Shown: piece by piece, positions 26,944 to 36,169 of the stretch
Numbering within the stretch: the first letter of the stretch is position 1
How the letters are laid out: every line of letters begins with the position of its first letter
DNA from: DLKC01 sp002478885
Lineage (GTDB): Bacteria; Bacteroidota; Bacteroidia; Chitinophagales; Chitinophagaceae
NCBI GenBank assembly: GCA_046329585.1
Contig: JAXLUI010000002.1
Location: 1,612,001 to 1,676,000 of the forward strand
DNA: 64,000 nt
Reading direction: 5' to 3'
The notes under the pieces: model-generated
Seen by the model: only the letters and a program-made list of their open reading frames with translations
The model's database searches: none
What the model was told of the DNA's origin: nothing
Position numbers and translations under genes: made by a program

Positions 26944-27666
26944 ATGAGCACCACCCGTATTTGTTTATGGAGCAGCCCGAGGAATATCTCCACCGCCATG
27001 ATGTATTCTTTCGCACAAAGACAAGATACCATTGCGTTTGATGAGCCATTGTATGCGCATTACCTGCGTGTAACAGGTGTGGTGCACCCGGGGCAGGAAG
27101 AAATACTGGCAACACAACAAAACGATGGGAACAAAGTAGTAAATAATTTACTGCTTGGGAATTTTAAAAAACCGGTTGCATTCTTTAAACAGATGACACA
27201 TCATCTTGTGTCACTTGACGAAAACTTCTTATCGAAGATGAAAAACATTCTGTTCATCCGCGATCCAAAGCAGATCATCAGCTCTTACGCGCAGGTAAGA
27301 CCCGATGTAAACATGCAGGACATCGGCATTGCCAAACAATGGGAACTTTATAACCAGTTGACAGAAAACAATCTTCACTGCGTGGTGCTCGATTCCAATG
27401 AAATATTAAAATCGCCGGAGAAAGTTCTACGTGATCTGTGTTCCGCAATAGATATTCGATTTGACAAAGCAATGCTGCATTGGCCTGCAGGCCCGAAAAA
27501 AGAAGATGGTTGCTGGGCAAAATACTGGTACGACAACGTGCATAAATCCACAGGCTTTGAAAGGCAGTCAACCAGCAGCCGTGCACTACCGGAATATCTC
27601 GAACCACTTTACAACGAAAGCAAAAAATACTACGAACAGTTATTTGAACAATCTATAAAAGCATAA
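26944..27666 (+). CDS. Sulfotransferase-like P-loop protein
   Basis: A 240-residue P-loop protein with the 5'-phosphosulfate-type loop (WSSPRNISTAM near 9-19) and the 3'-phosphate-type segment FIRDPKQIISSY near 101. The middle of the protein (KPVAFFKQMTHHLV) and the end (WPAGPKKEDG) are typical of the group of sulfotransferase-like proteins that accompany class IV aminotransferases. It may bind PAPS, but sulfo transfer is not proven for this group. It starts 1 bp after the TIM-barrel gene and ends 2 bp before the aminotransferase. Confidence 0.8.
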   Translation: MSTTRICLWSSPRNISTAMMYSFAQRQDTIAFDEPLYAHYLRVTGVVHPGQEEILATQQNDGNKVVNNLLLGNFKKPVAFFKQMTHHLVSLDENFLSKMKNILFIRDPKQIISSYAQVRPDVNMQDIGIAKQWELYNQLTENNLHCVVLDSNEILKSPEKVLRDLCSAIDIRFDKAMLHWPAGPKKEDGCWAKYWYDNVHKSTGFERQSTSSRALPEYLEPLYNESKKYYEQLFEQSIKA

Positions 27667-27668
27667 AC

Positions 27669-28568
27669 ATGTTACAGCCTTACAATCCAAAGAATGAAAA
27701 TATACAGGTGTTTGTAAAAGATGGTTTATATCACCGTAACGAAGCAAAGGTTTCGGTGTTCGACAGTTCTGTACAAGGTGGCGATGCAGTATGGGAAGGA
27801 TTGAGAGTATATGATGGCAAAATATTTCATCTTGATAAACATCTTGACCGACTCCATGCATCAGCAAAAACGCTGGCTTTTACAGATATTCCTTCCAAAG
27901 CGTTTATTAAAAATGCGATTAAACAAACATTGAAGGCAAACGGCATGACCACAGATACGCACATCCGCTTAACATTAACGCGCGGTGAAAAAGTAACATC
28001 GGGCATGGATCCCAGGTTAAATCAGAAAGGCTCGTGCCTGATTGTGCTGGCAGAATTCAAGCCACCGGTATTTGATAACGCGAAAGGTATAAAGCTTGTC
28101 ACGTCGCATGTGCGCCGTAACTCACCCATGCATTTAGATTCAAAGATTCATCACAACAACCTGCTGAATAATATCCTGGCAAAGATCGAAGCAAATTATT
28201 GCGGCGCCGACGCTGCCATCATGCTCGACAATCTTGGCTTTGTTTCCGAAACAAATGACTGCAATATTTTTATGGCGAAGAAAGGGATGTTACTTACGCC
28301 ACATGCGGATGCTTGTCTCACCGGAATTACAAGAGAAACAACCATCAGTCTTGCACATAAACTCAATATTCCATGCGTGGAGCGCAATATTTCTATCGGC
28401 GAGTTTTATAATGCAGATGAAGTATTCATCACCGGCACCATGGGTGAGCTTACACCCGTTTATGAAATTGACGGAAGAGTAGTCGAGAACAAATCAGGTT
28501 CTGCTATAAGAACCAATTTGTATGCGGCATTTAGAAAGTTAACGGAGACAGACGGTGAACCAGTATAA
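27669..28568 (+). CDS. Class IV aminotransferase (branched-chain/D-amino-acid type)
   Basis: A 299-residue PLP fold-type IV enzyme. Landmarks are VSVFDSSVQGGDAVWEGLRVYDG (only VSVFDSSVQGGDAVWEG needed), the region of the PLP lysine DSKIHHNNLLNNILAK (about 155-170), EANYCGADAAIML, FVSETNDCNIFM and ITGTMGELTPV. It transfers amino groups between an amino acid and a 2-oxo acid. It is the third gene of the operon. Its genome context, with a sulfotransferase-like protein, differs from that of a housekeeping IlvE. Confidence 0.87.
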   Translation: MLQPYNPKNENIQVFVKDGLYHRNEAKVSVFDSSVQGGDAVWEGLRVYDGKIFHLDKHLDRLHASAKTLAFTDIPSKAFIKNAIKQTLKANGMTTDTHIRLTLTRGEKVTSGMDPRLNQKGSCLIVLAEFKPPVFDNAKGIKLVTSHVRRNSPMHLDSKIHHNNLLNNILAKIEANYCGADAAIMLDNLGFVSETNDCNIFMAKKGMLLTPHADACLTGITRETTISLAHKLNIPCVERNISIGEFYNADEVFITGTMGELTPVYEIDGRVVENKSGSAIRTNLYAAFRKLTETDGEPV

Positions 28569-28579
28569 CTTTTAAGTAG

Positions 28580-29107
28580 CTAACCATTTTTCTGCATCAT
28601 CTGTAAAATCTTTTTTCCCCTGCTTTTGAATGCCGGCGTTTCGTCATTCCAGCGTTCTTCAATAATGAGCTTTAGTTCCTGCCTTATATCAGGATATATC
28701 TTGCTGAGGTTAAACAAGGTGGTCAGCGAAAATGCTTTGATGGCTACAGGTGTAGATGGCTTTTCGATAAATGTAAAGCAGGCATTCATCACATCACCGT
28801 GCAACGATTCGGGAATGTCAATCATTTCCAACACACGCACACTATTGCGGATTACCGCTGCATGCACATCGTTCCTTTCAAGTTGTGCGACAATCTCTTT
28901 TATATGGGGTGCTACCATCGCAGGTTTTTTCTTTGCGGCCCAGCTTACACTGCCGGCTGCACGCTGTGCGAGCCTGTATTCATTGGCGAGGAAACACCGC
29001 ATCAGTTCTTTAAAATTTTCTTTGGAACTGCAGGCATAGCTGGCAACTCGCAAAATATCCGCGCTGCTGTAGACTTTGTTTTGAAGTAATACCTCCCGGA
29101 TATTCAT
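28580..29107 (-). CDS. HEAT-repeat-like small protein
   Basis: A 175-residue all-helical protein started at the ATG (a GTG one codon earlier is in frame). Repeating helices such as LAQRAAGSVSWAAKKKP and HAAVIRNSVRVLEMIDIP are HEAT/ARM-like. The start codon overlaps the stop of the upstream gene (TGATG), so the two are translationally coupled. The function is unknown. Confidence 0.72.
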   Translation of the reverse strand: MNIREVLLQNKVYSSADILRVASYACSSKENFKELMRCFLANEYRLAQRAAGSVSWAAKKKPAMVAPHIKEIVAQLERNDVHAAVIRNSVRVLEMIDIPESLHGDVMNACFTFIEKPSTPVAIKAFSLTTLFNLSKIYPDIRQELKLIIEERWNDETPAFKSRGKKILQMMQKNG

Positions 29108-29403
29108 CACTTGAATTTTTCTGTTTTTTCATCGCCGGTAATATCGCCACCACTGCGAATCTGCAACTGCAGGTTACTTATCCATTCGCTGCATCCTTTG
29201 CTTAGTAAATGCTCGTTCACATCATTGATCACTTTCATCACTTCGCTATAAGTGCCTTCCAGCACGGTGGCAAAAGGACCGATTTCATGTTTCACTCCCG
29301 ATTGTTGTATAATGGCGATCGCCTCGTCAACCCACTCATAAGGGTGCCTGTCCTGCACGACAGGTAAAATCTGTACTGACGCGTTGATGGTATATTGATG
29401 CAT
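29107..29403 (-). CDS. Thiamine-binding/MTH1187-family protein
   Basis: A 98-residue single-domain protein of the MTH1187/YkoF (DUF77) family, with the conserved start NASVQILPV, YEWVDEAIAIIQQSG, IGPFATVLEG and EVMKVINDVNEHLL. Family members bind thiamine-like ligands or act in pH or metal response; the role here is not known. It is translationally coupled (TGATG) to the HEAT-like gene downstream. Confidence 0.85.
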   Translation of the reverse strand: MHQYTINASVQILPVVQDRHPYEWVDEAIAIIQQSGVKHEIGPFATVLEGTYSEVMKVINDVNEHLLSKGCSEWISNLQLQIRSGGDITGDEKTEKFK

Positions 29404-29419
29404 GATTTATTTTTTGTAG

Positions 29420-29470
29420 CCAGCAAATGTACATAACTCGTCGTCCCTTGCGTCGCACACTTGTAACACA
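29420..29470 (+). repeat. Dispersed repeat, single arm (orientation A)
   Basis: CGTCCCTTGCGTCGCACACT at about 29442-29461, between same-strand genes and directly before the terminator of the next minus-strand gene. Confidence 0.85.
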
Positions 29471-29484
29471 GACTCGCACAGCAA

Positions 29485-29517
29485 CAAAAAAAAGGAACCC
29501 GGGAGTTCCTTTTTTTA
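29485..29517 (-). terminator. Rho-independent terminator of the DUF4440-like gene
   Basis: The stem AAGGAAC / GTTCCTT with a CCCGGGA-type loop is flanked by A and T tracts on both sides, so it can act on either strand. It lies about 19 bp beyond the minus-strand gene end at 29536. Confidence 0.82.
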
Positions 29518-29535
29518 AGATATCGATAAATAAAT

Positions 29536-30054
29536 TTATTTGCCGGCTGGCGGAGGTGGATTATCACTGTTAAAACAGTCGCGGTACATTTTCCAGCCTG
29601 CATCGGTTTTTTTCCAAACCACAAGAAATTTCCCTTTGTCAATCGCCTTTCCGCCTGCAGCAAACAATTCGTAACTGCCCTCTTCTGTAGCATAATCACC
29701 TTCACCATAAACATTTGTGGTGGTAAGCGAAATACCTTTTACGCCCATTTGGGTAAGCGCAGCTTTATAGAAGCCGGCAATGCCAGCTGTGCCGCTCATA
29801 GCCGGCATATTCGGCGCCATAAGCATAGCATCGCTTGTGTAGCGATCGATGAACATGGCAGAATCTCCGCTGGAAAATGATTGACCATACAGTTCGTTAC
29901 TCGCCGCGATAGCGCCTTTTACAGAGTCCAGGTTAAAAACGGGTGTAGCAGGTACTGCGGCTTCAGTTGTTTCAACGGGTTTTGTTTCTGTTGCGGTGTT
30001 GCAGGCCGTAAACAACAGCGCTGCAACAGCGAAGGAGGAAAGAAATGATTTCAT
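29536..30054 (-). CDS. DUF4440/SnoaL-like lipoprotein
   Basis: A 172-residue protein when started at MKSFLSSFAVAALLF (the frame is open 34 codons upstream). Signal peptide with lipobox LFTAC. The mature domain (about 60-170) is an NTF2/SnoaL-like fold: NELYGQSFSSGDSAMFIDRYTSDAMLMAP (only the SSGDSAMFIDRYTSDAML part is needed), GIAGFYKAAL, EEGSYELF and GKFLVVWKKTDAGWKMYRD. Some of these are steroid-isomerase-like binding proteins; no catalytic role can be assigned. Confidence 0.83.
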   Translation of the reverse strand: MKSFLSSFAVAALLFTACNTATETKPVETTEAAVPATPVFNLDSVKGAIAASNELYGQSFSSGDSAMFIDRYTSDAMLMAPNMPAMSGTAGIAGFYKAALTQMGVKGISLTTTNVYGEGDYATEEGSYELFAAGGKAIDKGKFLVVWKKTDAGWKMYRDCFNSDNPPPPAGK

Positions 30055-30163
30055 TTTTTTTGAAGTTTTATCGAATATATGACTTATTAAAGCATGTACT
30101 CTACCCAATGCATGGTATTTGCCTGCCCGGGATACGGCTGCTCCAGCCAACAACATTTACCGC

Positions 30164-30216
30164 AGTACAAGAGTGCGACGCAACGGCTGCTTAATAGCAG
30201 CAATGCAGACCGGCCA
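30164..30216 (-). repeat. Dispersed repeat, single arm (orientation B)
   Basis: GTACAAGAGTGCGACGCAAC (30166-30185), then GGCTGCTTAATAGCAGCAAT, similar to the right arm at 33782. The outer end is CCGGCC. Confidence 0.85.
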
Positions 30217-30252
30217 AAAAAAATAGTTATGAAGCCGGTTCGCGTGCACGTG

Positions 30253-33200
30253 TTACTTACGGATCTGTTTTAATATTTCGTCAATGGCAGCATCTAGTTG
30301 CGGATCTCTTCCATTGAGCTTATCTTCAAAACTGTTGATGATTTTTATGTCGGGCTGCACACCATTCATCTCAATATCTTTACCATCGAGCGTATAGCAA
30401 CCCCACGAAGGTAGCCTGATGAAAGAGCCATCGACAAGGCCTGCACCACTGGTAAAGATGATCCAATGATAAGTTTCATTGCCGATAATTTTCCCAAGTT
30501 TTAATGCCTTGAATCCCTGGGCCGTCATCTCTGCATCACTTAAAGATTGTTCGTTTACCAGCAACACAATCGGCTTATCGGACGCGGCAAAATTGGATTG
30601 CTTTGTTAGTTGTCCTTCCCGGTATTTCCACTGCAGGTAAGACCGCTGTGAAAGAAAGCGCAGCACATCGTCGTGTACATTGCCGCCTGTGTTGTAACGA
30701 AGGTCGAGGATCAATGCATCGCGGTTGGTTAATTGCTCCGTCATGTCGATAATAAAGTGTTCAAGCTCACCATCGCCCATATTTTTCATGTAAGAATAGG
30801 CGATGCGTTTGTTGCTTCTTTCGTCAACACGTTGCTGGTTGTTGTCGATCCAGCGGTTATACAGATCGTTTGAAATGCTTTGCTGCGGATGCAATTTTAT
30901 ATCGAATGACTGGCCATTTCTTTTGAACGTGAGCTTTAGCTCTTTGTCGAGAGATGGCTTTGTGAAATAATAGTAACGGTCGGTATTTGCATCCACCATC
31001 TCTCCGTTAACACTCACGAGTTCATCTCCCGGTTTAAGGTCGATTGAGCTTTTATCGGAGGCAGATTGGCGGAGTACATAGCTAACTTTATAGGGATCGC
31101 TATTATTGAAGATGATGCCGGTTTCCATGGTAGTATTTTTCAGGGCAATATTTTCATCATCGCCAAAAGAAGAGAAACCCTGGTGCGATGAGTTGAGTTC
31201 GCCCAGCATATCGTTGAGTAATACCCGCAGATCGCTCCTGTTATTTACATACGGAAGAAATTGTTTGTAATAGGTTTTCGTTTTATTCCAATCGAGCCCG
31301 TGAAAGTTTTCATCGTAATAGTTTTCCTGCATGTCCGCCCAGGCTTCACTAAACATTTGATTGAATTCGGCTGAAAGATTCCTGCGGAAAGTGAACGTGG
31401 CACTAATTACATCAACTTTGTTCTGATCAAGATTTAATTTGTGAATATTGCCATTGAGCAGCACGAAATTTTTGTCGTTGCTTTTTGCGAAGGCAACATC
31501 ACTGTTATCTGTGCCGTTTATTTTCTCTGTCTTTGGCGACTCGAACGGTTGAAGCACCGTTTTGTACAACGCGTTCTTATCATCAATATGGTTGCTTACA
31601 TAAAGCACGTTTGTTTTGTCGCCGTCCTGTAATACGGTTACCAGATATTGAGCGCCAAAGGAAGGGCCGATCTGTTCGATGCGATCCAAGATCCTATCTG
31701 CGTCGATTTTAATGGCCTCGCTAACGCTATCTTTTTTCTTTGTGCTGTCACTTTTATCATCCTTGAACAATTCATTATACTTATCCATTTTATAAGGCAG
31801 GTCAAGTTTTTGCAATGGAAGCCTGTAAATTCTCGGATCCTGCAAACCACGTGGATAAGACGGCTGCAAACGGGATGATGTGAAATAAATATACTTGCTG
31901 TCGGGCGACCATACCGGCGATGCTTCTGTAATGGCGGTATTGGTTAAATCAGTGGTGGTATTTTGTTTGATATTGTGTATGAAAATATCCTGTTCAAAAT
32001 TGCGTACGGCCGTAAACAACACATAAGCACCGTCGGGCGAAAATCCGGGGTCGCTGTTTTGAAAACCCCAAATCTCGTCTTTCACAATGGTTTTGCTTTC
32101 AAACGATTTCAAATCGACAATGCGCACTTCGTCGCGGCCGCTTAAATAAACTGCCATCGTTTTCCTGCCGTTCAAAATGACCGAACGGTTGTTGCGCTTA
32201 TCTGCAGTCAACTGCTTTATGGCCGCACTGCCATCTGCAGCGATAGTATACAAATTCAGGTAGCCATCCAGGGTCTGGTTAAATAACAGCGTTTTATTAT
32301 CACTTAACCATTTTACCTCGCTAACTCTTTCGGCTGAACCACGCTGCATCTCCATAATAAACTTCCCTTCCGCATCGCTTACAAACAACTCGCCTCTTGA
32401 CACAAAGGCAAGCTTTTTGCCGTCAGGTGAAACATCGAAGGCTGAGATATTATTCCTGACATCAAAGTCTTTTTCTTTGGGTAAAACATTGTTGCGTGAT
32501 ATGGTAATCTGTAACTGGTCTGCCTTTTTTGATGCAACATCATAAAGCCATAAGCGATAATCCTTTTCAAAAACAATTTTACCACCGGCTGCATTTACAT
32601 TGGGATTTTTTATGGACGAGGCATAACTGGTAAGCGCGGCTTTTTTGTCTTTCTCAAATGTGTAGAGGTTGTATTGCCCATTTCCTTCATCGGAAATAAA
32701 ATAAATATTGCCATTCTTATCGATCGTTGCACCAAAATCTTTTCCCTGCCAGTCGGTGTAACGTTTATACTTTTTTGTAGCAGGATTATAAGACTGTATA
32801 TCGGGATTGAAAGGCCCTTTGTATCGTTTTCTCTGAGACTGGTTTGCACTCTCCCATGTGTCGTTGAAAAACAATTCGCCTGTTGCAGGGTTTTCAGCAA
32901 CATTGTGATCGTATAAAAAGAAATTATCGCCAAATACCTGCTTTGCTGTGCCGCCATCAATGCTCACTTTATAAGATGATAAGCGGCTAAGCCTGCTACT
33001 GGTAAAATAAATGCTCTTTGAATCCCAGCTCCACGAACTCACCTCATCGGCCCCGCTATACCAGGTCAGCTGCTTCACGTCACCACCGGCAACGGGCATA
33101 ATATAAATATCCGAATTGCCATATTGCCGGCCAGTGAATGCAACCCATTTCCCATCGGGCGAAATTTTTGCACCGGTCTCATATCCCTGCATCGCTGTAA

Positions 33201-33378
33201 TGCGTGTGGCTATGCCATCCTGCACACCGGCAATCCACAGATCGCCTTCGAAACTAAACACGACCTTCTTGCCATCGGGTGTCAGACAAGGTTGAGATAA
33301 AAAATAAGTATCGCTTTCCTGGCCATAAGTATTTAAACAAAAGCCAGCGACGAGCAAAAAGCCAACAATGCTTTTCAT
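30253..33378 (-). CDS. Tricorn-like S41 family peptidase
   Basis: A 1041-residue periplasmic protein with signal peptide (cleavage near YGQ). The N-terminal half is a set of WD40/PD40 beta-propeller blades (for example TPDGKKVVFSFEGDLWI, ISPDGKWVAFTGR, WSPDSKYIYFTSSR). A tail-specific protease core begins near 680, with a PDZ domain (GDELVSVNGEMVDA, about 790-870) and the S41 core. The nucleophile region reads NEQSLSDAEMTAQGFKAL. It is probably a self-compartmentalising or large protein-degrading enzyme of the tricorn type. Monocistronic. Confidence 0.92.
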   Translation of the reverse strand: MKSIVGFLLVAGFCLNTYGQESDTYFLSQPCLTPDGKKVVFSFEGDLWIAGVQDGIATRITAMQGYETGAKISPDGKWVAFTGRQYGNSDIYIMPVAGGDVKQLTWYSGADEVSSWSWDSKSIYFTSSRLSRLSSYKVSIDGGTAKQVFGDNFFLYDHNVAENPATGELFFNDTWESANQSQRKRYKGPFNPDIQSYNPATKKYKRYTDWQGKDFGATIDKNGNIYFISDEGNGQYNLYTFEKDKKAALTSYASSIKNPNVNAAGGKIVFEKDYRLWLYDVASKKADQLQITISRNNVLPKEKDFDVRNNISAFDVSPDGKKLAFVSRGELFVSDAEGKFIMEMQRGSAERVSEVKWLSDNKTLLFNQTLDGYLNLYTIAADGSAAIKQLTADKRNNRSVILNGRKTMAVYLSGRDEVRIVDLKSFESKTIVKDEIWGFQNSDPGFSPDGAYVLFTAVRNFEQDIFIHNIKQNTTTDLTNTAITEASPVWSPDSKYIYFTSSRLQPSYPRGLQDPRIYRLPLQKLDLPYKMDKYNELFKDDKSDSTKKKDSVSEAIKIDADRILDRIEQIGPSFGAQYLVTVLQDGDKTNVLYVSNHIDDKNALYKTVLQPFESPKTEKINGTDNSDVAFAKSNDKNFVLLNGNIHKLNLDQNKVDVISATFTFRRNLSAEFNQMFSEAWADMQENYYDENFHGLDWNKTKTYYKQFLPYVNNRSDLRVLLNDMLGELNSSHQGFSSFGDDENIALKNTTMETGIIFNNSDPYKVSYVLRQSASDKSSIDLKPGDELVSVNGEMVDANTDRYYYFTKPSLDKELKLTFKRNGQSFDIKLHPQQSISNDLYNRWIDNNQQRVDERSNKRIAYSYMKNMGDGELEHFIIDMTEQLTNRDALILDLRYNTGGNVHDDVLRFLSQRSYLQWKYREGQLTKQSNFAASDKPIVLLVNEQSLSDAEMTAQGFKALKLGKIIGNETYHWIIFTSGAGLVDGSFIRLPSWGCYTLDGKDIEMNGVQPDIKIINSFEDKLNGRDPQLDAAIDEILKQIRK

Positions 33379-33391
33379 ATATTTTTTTTTG

Positions 33392-33422
33392 GAAAGGTAA
33401 TATTTGCACCGGTTTTAATAAA
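33392..33422 (-). promoter_or_regulatory. Promoter of the S41 peptidase gene
   Basis: TTTA (33422-33419), a 19-nt spacer, then TACCTTTC (33399-33392): seven of eight specified positions of TTTG-N19-TAnnTTTG match apart from the last base of each element. It lies 13 bp before the start codon. Confidence 0.5.
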
Positions 33423-33515
33423 GCCGTTCATAAAGAAGGATTCTTGGGAAAAACATGTCAGTATGTATTCGTGGTTTGTCTATTGAAATGTAACAGGTGT
33501 AAAAAGCATTCTTGG

Positions 33516-33832
33516 TACCGGCAGTGGTATTTCATAGCATCGGCTGTTGTGTCACTCACTTCAAAGTTCCAAACATCGGTCGACCATTGACCGCATGTAC
33601 AATTCAACATGCAACAAAGGCCATGCAGGCAGATGAATACAGCTGCTTCCTTCGTCAGCATGACAAGCTGAAGAATAAGTATGAGCTAGGAATAAAATTT
33701 CAACTTCATCAAAGAATCGGCTTGTCATCCGCCGCAGGCGGACAAGCCATTTGTTTCGCATCGATGCATAACATTACCCCAGTAGAAGAGTGCGACGCAA
33801 CAGCAGCTTAATAGTAGCAATGCCGATGGGTC
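33516..33832. repeat. Dispersed repeat, wide inverted pair with different core subtypes
   Basis: The left arm at 33516-33566 is of the TTGTGTCACTCAC subtype (ATAGCATCGGCTG then TTGTGTCACTCACTTC) and the right arm at 33780-33832 is of the standard subtype (GAAGAGTGCGACGCAACAGC). In between (33719-33748) there is a separate perfect hairpin, GGCTTGTC / GACAAGCC around CCGCCGCAGGCGG. The gap between the S41 gene and aroC is 491 bp and contains nothing else that looks like a gene. Confidence 0.75.
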
Positions 33833-33869
33833 ATTTAAATTCTTAGCAAATAAAACGCGGGTAAAATAC

Positions 33870-34865
33870 TTATTTCCAAACACGCTGAATGCGTTGTTCG
33901 AGTAGCATAAGGTCGGCCAAAGCTACGGCTGTGGCGGCCTCGAGGATAACCGGTGCACGCAGCGCAACGCAAAGATCGTGGCGGCCCTTGATGGAGAAAT
34001 CTTCCATGTTACCGGTTTCCCAGTTAAGACTGTGTTGTTGCTTTGGCGTGGAAGCTGTGGGTTTTATGGCGATGCGAAACACGAGCTCGTTGCCGTTACT
34101 GATACCACCAACGATACCGCCGGCATGGTTGCTGGACGTTTTACCTTCCATGTTTTCAATGGCGTCGTTATGTTGTGATCCAAACATTTTTGCGGCGGCA
34201 AAACCACTTCCAAACTCAACACCCTTTACAGCTGGAATAGCAAAAGCGATGTGCGCGATATGAGATTCAACAGAATCGAAAAAAGGTTCACCGAGAGTTG
34301 CGGGCAAACCTGAAACACGGCACTCGACCACTCCACCCACAGAATCTTTTGCGTCGATAGCTTTTTGTAAACCCAGTTCCAGGTCTTTCTCGCCACCAAT
34401 CTCTGTTACTTCGGCATGTATGTTTACGCCGGGCATCATTTTTTTGGCAATGGCTCCTGCAGCAACCAGCCCTGTCGTAAGCCTTGCGCTGAAATGACCT
34501 CCACCGCGAAAGTCTTCATTGCCGCCATACTTCTGGTGGGCAACAAAATCTGCATGGCCGGGACGTGGAAAGCTGCGTTGCTTTTCATAGTCGCCGCTGC
34601 GTGTGTTGTTGTTTTCGAAAAAGATCGTGATGGGTGCGCCGGTAGCTTTATTATTGAAAATGCCGCTTTTGAAGAAAGGATAATCTGCTTCCTGGCGTGG
34701 TGTAGTTCCTTTTTGTTTTCCGCCTTTTCTTCTTTCCAGATCGGGCAACAAGTCATCTGCTGTTAAGGGCAGGCCCGCAGGCACGCCATCAATAACAATA
34801 CCGACTGATTCACCGTGTGATTCTCCAAAAATATGTACGCGGAATATGCGGCCGAAACTATTCAT
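33870..34865 (-). CDS. aroC: Chorismate synthase
   Basis: A 331-residue chorismate synthase, somewhat shorter than the usual 350-390. Signatures are GESHGESVGIVIDGVPAG (only the first 16 residues needed), RRKGGKQKGTTPRQEAD, the FMN-binding FPRPGHADF, GGGHFSARLT, GGIVGGISNGNE and a C-terminal RHDLC. It makes chorismate from EPSP. It overlaps the upstream aroA by 8 bp and is the last gene of the aro series. Confidence 0.96.
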   Translation of the reverse strand: MNSFGRIFRVHIFGESHGESVGIVIDGVPAGLPLTADDLLPDLERRKGGKQKGTTPRQEADYPFFKSGIFNNKATGAPITIFFENNNTRSGDYEKQRSFPRPGHADFVAHQKYGGNEDFRGGGHFSARLTTGLVAAGAIAKKMMPGVNIHAEVTEIGGEKDLELGLQKAIDAKDSVGGVVECRVSGLPATLGEPFFDSVESHIAHIAFAIPAVKGVEFGSGFAAAKMFGSQHNDAIENMEGKTSSNHAGGIVGGISNGNELVFRIAIKPTASTPKQQHSLNWETGNMEDFSIKGRHDLCVALRAPVILEAATAVALADLMLLEQRIQRVWK

Positions 34866-36159
34866 GAATGGTTTCCTTATTATTTAAAGATACAATTGCA
34901 CCAAGACTTTGAATATGCCCGTAAAAGTTAGGATAAGATTTTGCTACGGCCTGAGCTTCCTCAATAACCGTTTCGCCCTGCGCTTTCAAAGCAGCAATGG
35001 CACACATCATGGCAATACGATGGTCGTGGCGCGAATGGGTGTTTGCTCCCTTTAATCCGTTGCCACCATGAATGTGCATCTCATCGGCCTTTAGCTCAAC
35101 CTGCAAACCCATTTTGCCAAGTTCTTCCTGTATCGTTAGCCCACGATCGCTTTCTTTGTGCGCCAGGCGCAACACGCCTCTTATAACCGTGGTGCCTTCA
35201 CAATACGCAGCCAATACTGCAAGCGGCGGGAAAAGATCGGGACAATCTGTTGCATCGAAACTGAAGGGTTTAAGTGCTGTCGCTTTTCCAAATGCGATTT
35301 CGTTGTTATCGACGCACATATCGGCGCCACACGCAATAAGCGCTTTCATTACCGCTTTGTCGGCCTGGGTTGAGTTAACATCAAGGCCTTTAACAACGGT
35401 GTTACCTGAAATGGCCGCGGCAACAAGTAAAAATGCTCCACCACTCCAATCCGACTCTACCGTGTATTCGATATTTGCTGTTGATGGTTCATGTGCTGTA
35501 GCTGCAAAAAAGAACTGCTCGTATTGTTTATTTTCAGGGACCTTGAGGCCAAAATCTTTCATTACCTTCAACGTAAGATCAACGTAAGGCTTGCTTTTTA
35601 AATTGGTCACAGAAATTGTTACATCACTTGCGTTAAGAGCTGCATAAGCCAATAATAACCCGGTGAGGAACTGTGAACTCAGTGACCCGTCGATGGTTAT
35701 ATTCCGGGGTTGCAGTGGGCCTTTTACTTTTAAAGGCAACCTGCCGTTGTTGGAACTGATCGTTATACCAAGCTGCGGAAAAATCTCATCGAAGAAATTC
35801 ATTGGCCGGGTAAGTAAGCTGCCTTCGCCGTTAATGCTGATTTCCTTTTCATTCAATGCAACAATTGGTGCGAACATCCTTATACCTAAACCACTTTCGC
35901 CATTATTTACCTGGTCGGTTACAGCATATACCCCATCGCTGTTAATTTCCAAATTGCCATTGTTACGTTGCTCAACTTTTGCCCCAAGTGCCTGTATAAC
36001 GGTCAATGCAGCTTTATCATCGTTCGAGATTCCGGGATTGTGAATGATGCTTTTTCCTTTTCTTACCAATGCTGCTGCACATGCACGCTGCATGGAGCTT
36101 TTGGAAGCCGGAGCAACAATGGTCCCGGAAAGTGATGATGGTTGTATTGTTACCTGCAT
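34858..36159 (-). CDS. aroA: 3-phosphoshikimate 1-carboxyvinyltransferase (EPSP synthase)
   Basis: A 433-residue EPSP synthase. Signatures are APASKSSMQRACAAAL near the start, LGIRMFAPIVALN (usual G-x-x-R site), SSQFLTGLLLA, ESDWSGGAFLLVAA, DATDCPDLFPPLAVLAAYC, LRLAHKESDR, and HDHRIAMMCAIAALKA. It condenses shikimate-3-phosphate with PEP. It begins 10 bp downstream of aroB and overlaps aroC by 8 bp. Confidence 0.97.
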   Translation of the reverse strand: MQVTIQPSSLSGTIVAPASKSSMQRACAAALVRKGKSIIHNPGISNDDKAALTVIQALGAKVEQRNNGNLEINSDGVYAVTDQVNNGESGLGIRMFAPIVALNEKEISINGEGSLLTRPMNFFDEIFPQLGITISSNNGRLPLKVKGPLQPRNITIDGSLSSQFLTGLLLAYAALNASDVTISVTNLKSKPYVDLTLKVMKDFGLKVPENKQYEQFFFAATAHEPSTANIEYTVESDWSGGAFLLVAAAISGNTVVKGLDVNSTQADKAVMKALIACGADMCVDNNEIAFGKATALKPFSFDATDCPDLFPPLAVLAAYCEGTTVIRGVLRLAHKESDRGLTIQEELGKMGLQVELKADEMHIHGGNGLKGANTHSRHDHRIAMMCAIAALKAQGETVIEEAQAVAKSYPNFYGHIQSLGAIVSLNNKETIHE

Positions 36160-36169
36160 TTCTGTAAAA

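Noticed and set aside
33719..33748. Hairpin GGCTTGTC...GACAAGCC as a terminator
   Set aside because: It has no T run on either side and lies far from the end of any gene, inside the wide repeat pair.
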